From: Halomonas sp. DQ26W
GTDB lineage: Bacteria > Pseudomonadota > Gammaproteobacteria > Pseudomonadales > Halomonadaceae
Length of the DNA: 64,000 nt
Assembly: GCF_003339685.1 (NCBI RefSeq)
Contig: NZ_QPKI01000015.1
Location: 26,436 to 90,435, forward strand
Reading direction: 5' to 3'
The notes under the pieces were generated by a model. It saw only the letters and a program-made list of their open reading frames with translations. It was not told the origin of the DNA and searched no databases. Shown here one piece after another: positions 17,460-26,886 of this stretch (within the stretch, counting starts at the first letter, position 1; each line of letters opens with the position of its first letter). The translations under genes and the position numbers were made by a program.

Positions 17460-18332
17460 ATGTTCCAACGCCTGTTGCCTGCTTTTGCCCTGCTACTCGT
17501 CACGCTCGTCACGCCCTCCCTGGCCGTGGCCCAGACCCTGGTCTTCACCGCCATCCCCGACGAGGATGAGACACGGCTACAGCAGCGCTTCCAGGCCGTG
17601 GCCGACTACCTCGCCGAGACGCTCGACGTCGAGGTGCGCTTCATTCCGGTCACCTCCTACGCCGCCTCGGTCACCGCCTTTCGCAACAACCAGGTGCAGC
17701 TGGCCTGGTTCGGCGGTTTCACCGGCGTGCAGGCACGCCAGCTGGTGCCGGGCTCCCGCGCCATCGCCCAGGGCGTGGAGGACCCCGAGTACAAGAGCTA
17801 CTTCATCGCCAATCAGGCCACCGGCCTCGAACCCCACGACAGCGACACCGCCCCCGAGGGGCTGCGCGACCTGACCTTCAGCTTCGGCTCCCAGAGTTCG
17901 ACCTCCGGGCGCCTGCTGCCGGAGTATTTCCTGCGCGAGCACCTCGGCGCCTCGCCCAACGAGCTGTTTACCCGGGTCGGCTTCAGCGGCAACCACAGCC
18001 GTACCATCTCGGTGGTGCAATCCGGCGCCTACCAGGCCGGCGTAGTCAGCTACAAGGCGTGGGAGAACGAGCTCGAGGCGGGCAACATCGACCCCGACCG
18101 GGTCCAGGTGATCTGGGAGACCCCGCCCTACCCCGACTATCAGTGGACCGTACGTGGCGACGTCGATGAGCGATTCGGTGATGGTTTCACCGAACGCCTG
18201 CAGCAAGCGCTGCTCGACATGGATGACCCCGACCTGCTGGCCAGCTTTCCCCGCGCGGGCTTCATCCCGGCCGTGAATGAGGACTACCAGGAAATTCTCG
18301 AGGTCGCGCAATCCCTGGGGCTGCTCGACTGA
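17460..18332 (+). CDS. Putative selenate/selenite ABC transporter substrate-binding protein
   Basis: 290 residues. A signal peptide (1 to about 23) ends in SLAVA and is followed by the mature start QTLVFTAIPDEDETRLQQRF, as in the PhnD-like family whose members sit beside selD and are annotated as putative selenate-binding. Later motifs FGSQSSTSGRLLPEYFL and VVSYKAWENE fit PhnD-type oxyanion receptors. The ATG at 17460 has an AAGGA site; the frame is open further upstream without support. It is first of three overlapping importer genes. Selenium specificity is inferred from family and from the sen neighbours; phosphonate or another oxyanion remains possible. Confidence 0.85.
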   Translation: MFQRLLPAFALLLVTLVTPSLAVAQTLVFTAIPDEDETRLQQRFQAVADYLAETLDVEVRFIPVTSYAASVTAFRNNQVQLAWFGGFTGVQARQLVPGSRAIAQGVEDPEYKSYFIANQATGLEPHDSDTAPEGLRDLTFSFGSQSSTSGRLLPEYFLREHLGASPNELFTRVGFSGNHSRTISVVQSGAYQAGVVSYKAWENELEAGNIDPDRVQVIWETPPYPDYQWTVRGDVDERFGDGFTERLQQALLDMDDPDLLASFPRAGFIPAVNEDYQEILEVAQSLGLLD

Positions 18333-18985
18333 TGACCACGCTGGCGCTGCAGGATGCCGTCGCCACCTATGGCGAGGTGCGCGTGCTCGGGCCAGTGAGC
18401 CTGACGCTGGCACCCGGCGAACGCGTGGCGCTGGTGGGTCGCAGCGGTGCCGGCAAGTCGACGCTGCTGTCGGTGATGTATGACCGATGGCGCGACCAGG
18501 AAGCCGCCCTGATGCCTCAGGACCTGGGGCTCGTGGCGACACTCTCGGTGTTCCACAACGTCTATATGGGCCGACTCGACCGCCACCCCTGGTGGCGCAA
18601 CCTGCTGACCCTGGTGCGCCCGCGGCCAGGTGACGTGACGGACGTCCGCACCCTGCTCGCCCGGCTCGGCCTGGACGACAAGCTCTGGACGCCCTGCGGC
18701 GAACTCTCCGGCGGGCAGCGACAGCGCGTCGCCGTGGCGCGGGTCATCCATCAGGGCGGTGGTATTCTGCTCGCCGATGAGCCAGTCTCGGCACTCGACG
18801 GGCCTCTCTCCGAGGCAACCCTGACCGCCCTGACCGACGCCTACCCCACCGCGGTACTGGCCATGCACGACGTGGACCTGGCGCTGCGCTACTGCACGCG
18901 GGTGATCGGCATCCAGGATGGCGCCATTGCCATCGACCAGCCCAGCCAGCGCCTGGCCGCCACCGACCTGCTGCCGCTCTACTGA
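18332..18985 (+). CDS. ABC transporter ATP-binding protein (selenium importer)
   Basis: 217 residues, a single PhnC-like ATPase. Walker A is GRSGAGKST (about 35-43), the signature LSGGQRQRVAVAR, and Walker B ILLADEP is followed by the D-loop SALD; the switch histidine is in MHDVD. It is shorter than typical PhnC (about 260) because the region between Walker A and the signature is compact. The start codon overlaps the stop of the binding-protein gene (TGATG) and the stop overlaps the permease start in the same way, giving tight coupling. It powers the importer. Confidence 0.9.
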   Translation: MTTLALQDAVATYGEVRVLGPVSLTLAPGERVALVGRSGAGKSTLLSVMYDRWRDQEAALMPQDLGLVATLSVFHNVYMGRLDRHPWWRNLLTLVRPRPGDVTDVRTLLARLGLDDKLWTPCGELSGGQRQRVAVARVIHQGGGILLADEPVSALDGPLSEATLTALTDAYPTAVLAMHDVDLALRYCTRVIGIQDGAIAIDQPSQRLAATDLLPLY

Positions 18986-20472
18986 TGCCGTTGACCGCCA
19001 CACGCCGCGTTACCCTGGGGCTGGTCCTGCTGGCCGCGGTGTGCCTGTTGTTCGGCGACTTCGAGATCAGTACCCACGACCCCTGGCACGCGCTCGGGCG
19101 TCTGTTCATGGGGCTTATCCAGCCCGACTTCTCCCGGGTCGACTTCCTTGGCGAGGCCCTGCTGCGCACGGTGGCCTTCGCCTTCGTCGGTGTGGGGCTC
19201 GGCTCGGCGGCGGGCATGCTGCTGGCCCTGCTCTTCCAACATGTCTGGGTGCGCACCTTCTGCGCCTTCATCCGCGCCATCCACGAGCTGTTCTGGGCGC
19301 TGATCTTTCTGCAGAGCTTCGGCCTGCATCCGATCACCGGCGTACTGGCCATCGCCATTCCCTACGCCGGCACCTTCGCCAAGGTCTATGCCGAGATCCT
19401 CGACGAATGCGACCCGCAGCCGGAACGCACCCTGCCGCAGCGCGCCGGGCGGCTCTCGGCGCTGGTCTATACCCGCATCAGCCAGGCCTGGCCGCATCTG
19501 GTCAGCTATACCGCCTATCGGCTCGAGTGCGGCCTGCGCTCCAGTGCGGTGATCGGCTTCGTCGGCATGCCGACCCTGGGGTTTCACCTGGCTGGCGCCT
19601 TCGCCCAGGGCCACTACGGCACGGTGGGCGCGTTGCTGTTGCTCTTCTACGCCCTGATCGCCAGCCTGCGGCTGTGGGCGCGGCCACGGCTGCTGCCCCT
19701 CTACCTGGTGGCTTCCCCCTTCCTGCTGGGTACCGGGCTGCCGATCATGTGGAGCAATGTCTCGCGCTTCTTCACCGAGGACATCGTGCCCGCCCCCCTG
19801 CGCAACGGCGAGGGCCTGGAGGGCCTCTGGCCCTGGTTCGGCGATCTGCTGCTGGGCCAAGCCCTGCCCGGCATCTGGAATACGCTGCTGCTGACCCAGA
19901 TCGCCCTGGTGCTCACCGGCGTGCTGGCGATGACGCTGTTCCCGCTGATCTCTCATCATTTCACGGGGCGCCACGTCACCGGCCGGGTACGCGGTGCCCT
20001 GGGGCATGGCGTGCTGGTGGTCATGCGCTCCACCCCCGAGTACCTGCTGGCCTTCATCCTGCTGCAGCTCTGGGGGCCCTCGATGCTGCCGGCGGTGGTC
20101 GCCCTGGCACTGCACAACGGCGGCATCATCGGCCACCTGGTCGGACGCCGCAGCAATGAGATCCACCTGCGCCAGGACGCACCGGCCGGCATGAACCGCT
20201 ACGCCTACGAGGTGGCGCCACGGGTCTACGGCCCCTTCCTGGCGCTGCTCTTCTACCGCTGGGAGATCATCATGCGCGAGACGGCGATACTGGGGATTCT
20301 CGGCATCGCCACCCTGGGCTTCTACGTCGACAGCGCCATTCAGGAGCTACGCTTCGACCGCGCCATGGTACTGATCGTGATCACCGCGCTGCTCAACATC
20401 GGGGTGGATATCCTCGCCCGTCGGCTGCGCGCCCACCTGCACCTGAGCCACACCGCCCGCAGCGAGCCGTAA
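18985..20472 (+). CDS. ABC transporter permease, duplicated PhnE-like (selenium importer)
   Basis: 495 residues holding two successive PhnE-like permease domains (about 40-245 and 275-485), so one chain supplies both halves of the channel. Each half ends in an EAA-like cytoplasmic loop followed by GFVGMPTLGFHLAGA and GILGIATLGFYVDSAIQ, the repeated family signature. The TGATG overlap with the ATPase gene couples translation. A strong hairpin 24 bp after the stop ends the operon. Together with the upstream receptor and ATPase it makes a complete importer beside the selenoneine genes. Confidence 0.9.
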   Translation: MPLTATRRVTLGLVLLAAVCLLFGDFEISTHDPWHALGRLFMGLIQPDFSRVDFLGEALLRTVAFAFVGVGLGSAAGMLLALLFQHVWVRTFCAFIRAIHELFWALIFLQSFGLHPITGVLAIAIPYAGTFAKVYAEILDECDPQPERTLPQRAGRLSALVYTRISQAWPHLVSYTAYRLECGLRSSAVIGFVGMPTLGFHLAGAFAQGHYGTVGALLLLFYALIASLRLWARPRLLPLYLVASPFLLGTGLPIMWSNVSRFFTEDIVPAPLRNGEGLEGLWPWFGDLLLGQALPGIWNTLLLTQIALVLTGVLAMTLFPLISHHFTGRHVTGRVRGALGHGVLVVMRSTPEYLLAFILLQLWGPSMLPAVVALALHNGGIIGHLVGRRSNEIHLRQDAPAGMNRYAYEVAPRVYGPFLALLFYRWEIIMRETAILGILGIATLGFYVDSAIQELRFDRAMVLIVITALLNIGVDILARRLRAHLHLSHTARSEP

Positions 20473-20495
20473 TGGGCCTGCCACCCCGAAGGGCA

Positions 20496-20527
20496 AGCGC
20501 CCCCGCCGGAAGACCGGCGGGGGCGCT
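20496..20527. terminator. Strong bidirectional terminator hairpin
   Basis: A perfect 14-bp GC-rich stem, AGCGCCCCCGCCGG (20496-20509) with its complement at 20514-20527, and a 4-nt AAGA loop. It lies between the convergent importer operon and ilvD and can serve both. There is no run of T on either side. Confidence 0.8.
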
Positions 20528-20557
20528 GTCAGATGATGCCTTCCAACAGCCAGACGC

Positions 20558-22246
20558 TCACTCCGCCAGGTCGGTCACCGCGCCGGTGGAGGCGGAGCTG
20601 ACCGTCCTGGCGTACTTGGCCAATACGCCGCGGGTGTAGCGCGGTGCCGGCTGCCGCCAGGCGGCCCGACGCCGCTGCATCTCGCCGTCATCGACCGCTA
20701 CCTCGATGGTATTGGCCTCGGCATCGATGGTGATGGTGTCGCCGTTCTCGACCAGCGCCAGCGGCCCGCCATCGAAGGCCTCGGGCGACACGTGGCCCAC
20801 CACGAAGCCATGGCTGCCGCCGGAGAAGCGCCCGTCGGTGATCAGCGCTACGTCGTTGCCGAGCCCCCGGCCCATGATCGCCGAGGTCGGGGTGAGCATC
20901 TCGCGCATGCCGGGTCCGCCCTTCGGCCCCTCGTAGCGAATCACCACCACGTCACCGGCCACCACGGTGCCGTCGTTGATGCGTGCCTGGGCCTCCTCCT
21001 CCGAGCCGAACACCCGCGCACTGCCGGTAAAGCGCGTGCCCTCCTTGCCGGTGATCTTGGCCACGGCCCCTTCGGGCGCCAGGTTGCCGTAGAGGATCCG
21101 CAGGTGGCTCTCGGCCTTCAGTGGCGCCGACAGCGGTGCGATGATCGACTGCCCCTCGGCATAGGGCGCCACGTCGGCCAGGTTCTCGGCCAGCGTCCGG
21201 CCGGTGACCGTCAGGCAATCGCCATGCAGCAGCCCGGCATCGAGCAGCATCTTCATCAGCGGCTGGATGCCGCCGATCGCCACCAGCTCGCTCATCATGT
21301 AGTGGCCGCTGGGGCGCAGGTCGGCGAGCACCGGCACCCGCTTGCCGATTTCGGTGAAGTCCTCGAGCGAGAGCGGCACCCCCACGGTGTTGGCCATGGC
21401 GATCAGGTGCAGCACCGCATTGGTGGAGCCCCCCAGGGCAATGACCACGGTGATGGCGTTCTCGAAGGCGTCACCGGTCATGATGTCCGAGGGCTTGATA
21501 TCCCGCGCCAGCAGTTCCAGTACCGCGGCACCGGCGGCCTCGCAGTCGTCGCGCTTCTCCTGGGACACCGCATTCTGCACCGAGCTGCCCGGCAGGCTCA
21601 TGCCCAGCGCCTCGATGGCCGACGCCATGGTGTTGGCGGTGTACATGCCGCCGCAGGAGCCGGGGCCGGGAATCGCCTTCTCCTCGATCTGCTTCACCTC
21701 GATCAGGTCCAGGTCTCCGCGGGTGTAGGCACCCACGGCCTCGAACACCGAGACGATGTCGGTGTGCCCCTCGCCGGGCAGAATGGTGCCGCCGTAGACG
21801 AACACGCTGGGCCGGTCGAGCCGTGCCAGCCCCATCAGGCAGCCCGGCATGTTCTTGTCGCAGCCGCCGATGGCCACCAGGCCATCGAAGCCCTCGCAGC
21901 CGGCCACGGTCTCGATGGAGTCGGCGATCACCTCCCGCGATACCAGCGAGTACTTCATGCCCTCGGTGCCGTTGGCGATGCCGTCGGAGATAGTGATGGT
22001 GTTGAAGATCACCCCCTTGCCGCCGGCCGCGTCGGCGCCGTCGCTGGCCCGCTCGGCAAGGGTATGGATATGGCTGTTGCAGGGCGTGAGATTACTCCAG
22101 GTAGAGGCGATACCCACCTGGGGCTTCTTGAAATCCTCGTCGGTAAAGCCCACCGCACGCAGCATGGCGCGGCTGGCGGACTTGCCGACCCCATCCACTA
22201 CCGGGGCGGAATAACGGCGGCGCGGATCCTCGGGCGTATCGCTCAT
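20558..22246 (-). CDS. ilvD: Dihydroxy-acid dehydratase IlvD
   Basis: 562 residues. It dehydrates 2,3-dihydroxy-isovalerate and its methyl homologue in valine, leucine and isoleucine synthesis, using an iron-sulfur cluster. Cluster-ligand and active-site motifs are visible: [33 protein letters not shown], and [19 protein letters not shown] near the end. The chosen start ([15 protein letters not shown]) follows AGGAAG; the frame is open to 22339 but that extension lacks family character. It stands alone, convergent with the selenium importer. Confidence 0.96.
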   Translation of the reverse strand: MSDTPEDPRRRYSAPVVDGVGKSASRAMLRAVGFTDEDFKKPQVGIASTWSNLTPCNSHIHTLAERASDGADAAGGKGVIFNTITISDGIANGTEGMKYSLVSREVIADSIETVAGCEGFDGLVAIGGCDKNMPGCLMGLARLDRPSVFVYGGTILPGEGHTDIVSVFEAVGAYTRGDLDLIEVKQIEEKAIPGPGSCGGMYTANTMASAIEALGMSLPGSSVQNAVSQEKRDDCEAAGAAVLELLARDIKPSDIMTGDAFENAITVVIALGGSTNAVLHLIAMANTVGVPLSLEDFTEIGKRVPVLADLRPSGHYMMSELVAIGGIQPLMKMLLDAGLLHGDCLTVTGRTLAENLADVAPYAEGQSIIAPLSAPLKAESHLRILYGNLAPEGAVAKITGKEGTRFTGSARVFGSEEEAQARINDGTVVAGDVVVIRYEGPKGGPGMREMLTPTSAIMGRGLGNDVALITDGRFSGGSHGFVVGHVSPEAFDGGPLALVENGDTITIDAEANTIEVAVDDGEMQRRRAAWRQPAPRYTRGVLAKYARTVSSASTGAVTDLAE

Positions 22247-22390
22247 GATGCTTCCTCTATCGTTGTTCAGGGGGGTAATAGAGAGAGGGTGGACCGCAGA
22301 CAGGACGGCTGTCCATGCCAAACCGCCATGTCTTGCCACAAGACGAGGCGGCGGCTATGCTGTATCGCAAGTTGCGATACAAGGTTGCCC

Positions 22391-22678
22391 ATGCATATCA
22401 TTACCCAGAAACGCATCTGGGAAGCCAAGCAAAGATGGCCACAGGCCACATCGGCACTGGATGCTTGGTATCGACTGATGAAGTCGAGTGAACCCGGTAG
22501 CTTCGCTGAGATGAAGTCGCTGTTCCCGGCCACTGACAAGATCGGTAGGCAACATGTGTTCGATATCGGCGGCAACAAGATTCGCCTGATCGCCGTGGTG
22601 CACTACCGATTCAAGAAGATCTACATCCAGCACGTCCTAGATCACGCCGAATATGACAAGGGCCACTGGAAGGAGTGA
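22391..22678 (+). CDS. higB: HigB-type mRNA interferase toxin
   Basis: 95 residues. It starts MHIITQKRIWEAKQRWPQA and contains NKIRLIAVVHYRFKKIYIQHVLDHAEYDK, the core and C-terminus of the RelE-fold HigB family that cleaves mRNA on the ribosome. The toxin precedes the antitoxin, as is usual for higBA. Only 2 bp separate the toxin stop from the higA start. The region upstream is AT-richer than the surroundings and contains TTGCGATACAA-like repeats that could be the autoregulatory site. Confidence 0.9.
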   Translation: MHIITQKRIWEAKQRWPQATSALDAWYRLMKSSEPGSFAEMKSLFPATDKIGRQHVFDIGGNKIRLIAVVHYRFKKIYIQHVLDHAEYDKGHWKE

Positions 22679-22680
22679 AC

Positions 22681-23085
22681 ATGACCAGCATTGTCCAACA
22701 GGCAGCAGCCCATTGGCGCTTCGTGGCCCCCCTGCTCAATGCCCCGGAGTCGGAAGACGATTACGACGCCCTGGTCGCGGCACTCGATGAGCTGCTGGAA
22801 CTGATCGGAGACGACGAGGAGCACCCCCTGGCGAGCCTCGCCTCACACATGGGCGACCTCATCGAGGAGTACGACGACGCTCACCGTCCGATGCCGGAGG
22901 TCAGGGGAACCGACATGCTCCGCCACCTGATGCAGTGGCATGGCCTCGACCAGTCGAGCCTGCCGGAGGTCGGCACCCAGTCGGTGATCTCCGAGATCCT
23001 TGCCGGCAAGCGGCACCTGAACGTCCGCCAGATCAAGGCCCTGACACAGCACTTCGGACTGCCTGCCGACCTTTTCCTCGACTGA
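22681..23085 (+). CDS. higA: HigA-type antitoxin with XRE helix-turn-helix
   Basis: 134 residues. The C-terminal half is an XRE/Cro-like DNA-binding domain of the HigA kind (about 82-130: QSSLPEVGTQSVISEILAGKR, then LNVRQIKALTQHFGLPADLF). The acidic N-terminal half probably wraps the toxin. AAGGAG lies 5 bp upstream of the ATG at 22681; the in-frame GTG at 22675 is too close to that site. It neutralises HigB and should repress the operon. Confidence 0.9.
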   Translation: MTSIVQQAAAHWRFVAPLLNAPESEDDYDALVAALDELLELIGDDEEHPLASLASHMGDLIEEYDDAHRPMPEVRGTDMLRHLMQWHGLDQSSLPEVGTQSVISEILAGKRHLNVRQIKALTQHFGLPADLFLD

Positions 23086-23146
23086 GCTTCGACTTGCCCT
23101 CGCCGATCTCCCCGCGGAGGCAGGTGCACCCGGCGATCGCTCTGCC

Positions 23147-23842
23147 TCAGCGCGGCTGCACGGCGTCGTGGAAGGCGCGCTCCTTCGCCACGGTATCGCG
23201 GAAACGCTCGGCCATGCGGGCGAAGGCGGTGTCATCGAGCGCCGCCGCCTCCTCGTCCAGGCGCTGGCGCAGCCAGGCCACGAACTCCTGAAAGGCGGGG
23301 TTGTCGTGCAGATCGATCCACTCCCCCATCAACGGGTGCAGCCCGTCTACACGGGTCACGCGCAGCGCCCACTCGAGATAGACCCACTCGGTGACCACCA
23401 GCACCGCCAGGATCTCGGCGTAGTCGCCGCCCTGGCCGGTGTCGTGCAGCAGCTTGCGAAATGCCCGGGTCTGCGGCAGATAATCCGGCGCCTCGCGCTG
23501 GGACGCAGGTACATCGAAGGCCTCGAAGGTGCGCTGGAAGGTGCTGTTCTCGTCGCTGGTCAGCATGCCCATGAACTGCCCCAGCACCACGCGGTCGGCC
23601 ATGCTCGGCGCCTGGCCGATGGCGTGGCCGATCAGCGCAGTGAAGGGGTCGACGAAGCCGTAGTCCTGCACCATATAGGCAGCAAAGTCGTCACCCGCGA
23701 GCCGCCCCTCGGCCAGGGCGTCGAACAGCGGGTGATTCACGGTCGCTGACCAGTCCGGCTCGCTGATCTCGCGCAGCCAGTCGGTGATGTGCGCCGATTT
23801 ACGGCCGGCGGCCCAGGCGTTCCAGTCTGAACGGGTGGTCAT
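23147..23842 (-). CDS. tenA: TenA family aminopyrimidine salvage enzyme, cysteine-free (TenA_E-like)
   Basis: 231 residues of all-helical TenA/thiaminase II fold: FAAYMVQDYGFVDPFTALIG near the N-terminus and a C-terminal DTVAKERAFHDAVQP. TenA enzymes recover the pyrimidine of degraded thiamine. The canonical catalytic Cys is absent, and the protein has no cysteine at all. The matching helix reads VVTEWVYLEWA, as in the TenA_E subgroup that uses Glu. Its ATG overlaps the stop of the upstream symporter gene, and both lie behind a TPP riboswitch. A longer open frame upstream is antisense-like and not coding. Confidence 0.88.
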   Translation of the reverse strand: MTTRSDWNAWAAGRKSAHITDWLREISEPDWSATVNHPLFDALAEGRLAGDDFAAYMVQDYGFVDPFTALIGHAIGQAPSMADRVVLGQFMGMLTSDENSTFQRTFEAFDVPASQREAPDYLPQTRAFRKLLHDTGQGGDYAEILAVLVVTEWVYLEWALRVTRVDGLHPLMGEWIDLHDNPAFQEFVAWLRQRLDEEAAALDDTAFARMAERFRDTVAKERAFHDAVQPR

Positions 23843-25245
23843 CAGGCGCCTCCCTTGCTTGCCAGGTGAAATTTCGCCCCGGGGCGCAGCCAGGCGATCA
23901 GCAGGCTGGCCAGGGTGGAAGCGAGCAGCGCACCGAGGAAGGGCGCCAGGGTCGGAATGCTGTCGGGGAAGCTCGCCGCCAGCACGCCGGCGGCCAGGCT
24001 GCCCTGCGCGATCCAGCCCGGCAGCACCGCGCCGAGCAGGCCCGCCACGCCGCCGGCGACCGCCGCCAGCGGACTCATGCGCCGCCACAGGCCCAGCAGC
24101 ACCGGCACCACGATGGCGGCGCAGAGCAGGTCGGCAATCAGGAACAGCCGCAGCACCGAGAAGCCCTGAAGGGCCACCCATACCACCGGCGCCATCAGCG
24201 CCACCGTAACCAGCCGCGCCGCGCGTACCGAGAGCCCACGCCGCCCGGAGCTGGCCACCGCCATGGAGGCGATCGCGTTCTGCAGAGTATCCACGCTGGA
24301 GGCCACCAGCGTTACCGCCAGCACCAAAGCCGGCAGGCCCAGCCAGGCCGGCGCGGCGGAGAGCAGCGCGAAGAAAGGAATCGGCGGCTCGCCCAGCGGC
24401 AGGGCGTGCATGGCCGCCAGGATGCCCAACCCGCCGATGGCCATCACCACCAGCAGGCTGCTGGCCCCGCCCAGCAGCGCCCCGCGGCCCAGCGCACGGT
24501 CGTCCTCGGCCGCCCAGATGCGCTGCCAGTAGCCCTGGTGGAAGAGGTTGGCCGCGGTGACCGCGATCACCAGGGTCAGCGACACCGAGAGCGCGCTGCC
24601 GATGGGAATGGACGGCATCACGGCCCCGGCCGGCATGGGCGGCAGCCACCACCAGGCCACGCCGCCGACCAGCACCAGCAGGGCCAGCAGCAACCAGGCC
24701 TGCCAGCGATCAGTGGCCAGGCTCGCCCTCAAGCCGCCCAGGGTGGTGTAGACCAGTGTGACCACCGCCACGCCGAGGATCACCAGCGAAGGCGGCACAT
24801 CGGAGAGCAGCGCGGCGATGGCGCCGATGGCGGTCAGCTCGGCGGCCAGGAAGATGGCCATGTAGGCCACGGAAACGAAGGAGACCCAGCGCCGCACCCC
24901 GCCGCCATAGCAGGCCTCGGCGAACTCACCGATGCTGCGCCCTTGCGGCAGGTGGCGTCGGATGGCAGGGCCGTAGAGCCCCAGTATCAGAAACGGCAGC
25001 GACGAGCCGATGGCGTAGCCGGCCAGCGCCACCGGGCCGACAAAGGCACCGATCTCCGGCGGCGCGAAGAGGATCCAGGCACCCATGCTGGAGGCCAGGA
25101 ACGACAGGCCGATAGCCTGGGCGCCCTGGGAGTTGCGCGCGGTCACATAGTCATCGAGGAGGCCATCGGCACGGCGGGCCCGCAGACCCAGAAAAGCAAA
25201 GCAGAGCAGCGCCGCGCCGAGCACGGCAGACGTCAGGTAAGGCAT
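23842..25245 (-). CDS. Sodium:solute symporter family protein, predicted thiamine-precursor transporter (ThiV-like)
   Basis: 467 residues with about 13 membrane helices. The N-terminal region [19 protein letters not shown] followed by [20 protein letters not shown] is typical of the sodium:solute symporter (pantothenate-permease-like) family. The gene sits directly behind a TPP riboswitch and is translationally coupled to tenA. The same arrangement underlies the predicted thiamine-precursor transporter ThiV, so the likely cargo is hydroxymethylpyrimidine or a degraded thiamine pyrimidine. Function is inferred from regulation and context, not from substrate residues. Confidence 0.85.
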   Translation of the reverse strand: MPYLTSAVLGAALLCFAFLGLRARRADGLLDDYVTARNSQGAQAIGLSFLASSMGAWILFAPPEIGAFVGPVALAGYAIGSSLPFLILGLYGPAIRRHLPQGRSIGEFAEACYGGGVRRWVSFVSVAYMAIFLAAELTAIGAIAALLSDVPPSLVILGVAVVTLVYTTLGGLRASLATDRWQAWLLLALLVLVGGVAWWWLPPMPAGAVMPSIPIGSALSVSLTLVIAVTAANLFHQGYWQRIWAAEDDRALGRGALLGGASSLLVVMAIGGLGILAAMHALPLGEPPIPFFALLSAAPAWLGLPALVLAVTLVASSVDTLQNAIASMAVASSGRRGLSVRAARLVTVALMAPVVWVALQGFSVLRLFLIADLLCAAIVVPVLLGLWRRMSPLAAVAGGVAGLLGAVLPGWIAQGSLAAGVLAASFPDSIPTLAPFLGALLASTLASLLIAWLRPGAKFHLASKGGA

Positions 25246-25251
25246 GTCGCA

Positions 25252-25355
25252 CTTCCTCCGCCGGTATGAACCGGATCAGGTTCCAGGGTCAGCGCTAGGC
25301 CCTCTCAGCCCCCTGGCGGCTCCGTTTCGAGCCGGCAAGCGGGACTCCCCTGGCG
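25252..25355 (-). promoter_or_regulatory. TPP (thi-box) riboswitch
   Basis: On the minus strand the conserved aptamer parts appear in order: CAGGGGAGTCCCGC, GGCTGAGAGGGC, ACCCTGGAACCTGATCCGG and TTCATACCGGCGGAGGAAG. These match the THI element core (CTGAGA and ACCTGATC...GTTCATACCGGCG). The GGAGG ribosome site of the symporter lies in the 3' end of the element, 7 bp before its ATG, so thiamine pyrophosphate most likely blocks translation start. Edges are approximate. Confidence 0.93.
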
Positions 25356-25492
25356 ACAGTGAATGAATTGTTGGGATTAATTCAAGTTATGGACGGAATG
25401 GCCGATATCAGCATCTCACGTCCATGAATGTTATAACGAGCGATGATACAACAGTCGCTACATGCGAACGACCACTCTCGCCGAGACTACCG

Positions 25493-26173
25493 ATGCCGTT
25501 TACCGAAGCCAAGGAACACGCCCCCGGCCAGTTGCACGCCATCTTCGCCGACCCCTACAGCGCCTTCGGCAATCAGGTGATCGAGCGGCAGCTCCACCTG
25601 CGCATTGCCCTGGAGACCCTGGTGCTGGCGCCCATGTCCCGGGGCCAGCTCCTGCTGAGGGTAATTCACGGCTGGGAAAATGGCGGCTTCGAACCCACCG
25701 ACCTGGCACATAGCGACCATCGCATCGGCTCCCTCGACGATCTGCGCAGCGCGGCCGAACGCTACCACCAGGCCTTCGAGGCTTCGCACCCCTTCCCGCA
25801 GGACGACGCCTCACTGCTGGCCCGCCCGCTCGAGCACGCCATCATTCGGGCCGAAGCCAACGGCCAGGCGCTCGACGAGGAGACCCGCACCATCCCCGCC
25901 CGCTGGCCCGCCTTCGACCAGGGGCTCTACCTCTACACCTTCTTCAAGGTCTACCACCGCCTCACCTACGGCGAGGATGAGACCTACCGTTCCATCTCCT
26001 GCATGACCCCCGCAGGCCACCGCGAAGTGCATGAATTCCACCTCGAAGAGGGCGAATTCGCCGTGGTCTCCCCCACCGAGGAGGACACCACAGCCGAAAC
26101 GATACTGGTCCTGCATGAAAGCCAACTGGTGCCGATGCTGCAGCTATTGGAAGGGTGCCGGGACAGCGCCTGA
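25493..26173 (+). CDS. Conserved-looking hypothetical protein
   Basis: 226 residues in this reading. It is acidic, without membrane segments or signal peptide, and has no motif I recognise. It contains VIERQLHLRIALETLVLAPM, YHRLTYGEDETYRSISC and a C-terminal TILVLHESQLVPMLQLLEGC. Codon use is normal for the genome, supporting a real gene. An ATG at 25424 would add 23 residues, but that stretch is AT-rich and looks like promoter DNA, so 25493 is preferred without a strong ribosome site. It is divergent from the TPP-controlled operon. Confidence 0.6.
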   Translation: MPFTEAKEHAPGQLHAIFADPYSAFGNQVIERQLHLRIALETLVLAPMSRGQLLLRVIHGWENGGFEPTDLAHSDHRIGSLDDLRSAAERYHQAFEASHPFPQDDASLLARPLEHAIIRAEANGQALDEETRTIPARWPAFDQGLYLYTFFKVYHRLTYGEDETYRSISCMTPAGHREVHEFHLEEGEFAVVSPTEEDTTAETILVLHESQLVPMLQLLEGCRDSA

Positions 26174-26219
26174 GGGAGCTTCATCACACGCTTTCGGTGA
26201 TCTCGATCGCCCCTGATCG

Positions 26220-26810
26220 TTATGTCTTCTCCCGCGGCACCCTGCCCATCAGGTAGAACTCGTCGTTGGGTGGCGTTCCGGTCAGCGTGACCAGGCGGTT
26301 GGAGAGGCCGAAGAAGGCGGTGATGGCACCGATGTCCCAGATGTCGTCCTGGGTGAAGCCGGCGTCCAGCAAGCGGGTCTGCCATTCGTCGGTGAGCTCG
26401 CCCACATCCAGGCCACAGTGAAAGGCGAAGTCGAGCATGAGCCGATGGCGCTCGCTCAGCGGTGCCGTGCGATGGTTGATGGCAACCTGGTCAGCCAGCA
26501 GCGGGTCCTTGCTGTAGATGCGTACCAGGGCACCGTGGGCCACCACGCAATAGAGGCAGTGGTTGCGCGCGCTGGTGGCCACCACGATCATCTCTTTCTC
26601 GGCCTTGGTCAGCGTGTCCGACTCCCGCTCCATCAGGGCATCGTGGTAGGCGAAGAAGGCGCGGAACTCGTCCGGGCGGTGGGCCAGCATCAGGAAGACA
26701 TTGGGCACGAAGCCGGCCTTCTCCTGCACCGCCAGCATGGCGTCGCGGATATCCCCGGGCATGTCTTCGATCGACTCGGGAATCGGAAAGCGGCTGATGG
26801 GCGTAGACAT
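26220..26810 (-). CDS. AhpD-like / carboxymuconolactone decarboxylase family peroxidase-related enzyme
   Basis: 196 residues. The AhpD-type redox motif is present: Cys85-x-x-Cys88 followed by His92 in NHCLYCVVAHGA. The length and opening (MSTPISRFPIPESIEDMPGDI) fit the uncharacterised peroxidase-related family (TIGR01926-like). It probably reduces peroxides with electrons from a lipoyl or thiol partner, but the partner is not visible. The start at 26810 has GGAG upstream; 26840 is open but unsupported. It is convergent with the hypothetical gene. Confidence 0.85.
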   Translation of the reverse strand: MSTPISRFPIPESIEDMPGDIRDAMLAVQEKAGFVPNVFLMLAHRPDEFRAFFAYHDALMERESDTLTKAEKEMIVVATSARNHCLYCVVAHGALVRIYSKDPLLADQVAINHRTAPLSERHRLMLDFAFHCGLDVGELTDEWQTRLLDAGFTQDDIWDIGAITAFFGLSNRLVTLTGTPPNDEFYLMGRVPREKT

Positions 26811-26886
26811 GGCGGGCTCCTGGTGGGATCTAAAGGTCACAGTCAGTTAACGTCAACGTAAAGTCATTGTCCATGCCCACACGCAT

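Noticed and set aside
20792..22678. A 628-codon open frame on the plus strand across ilvD and higB.
   Set aside because: It runs antisense to the complete ilvD gene, has a His/Gln/Arg-rich composition typical of high-GC shadow frames, and only its last 95 codons (HigB) are real.
23843..24652. Upstream extension of the tenA frame.
   Set aside because: It overlaps the symporter gene in another phase and reads as Ala/Gly/Arg-rich noise; tenA begins at the ATG overlapping the symporter stop.
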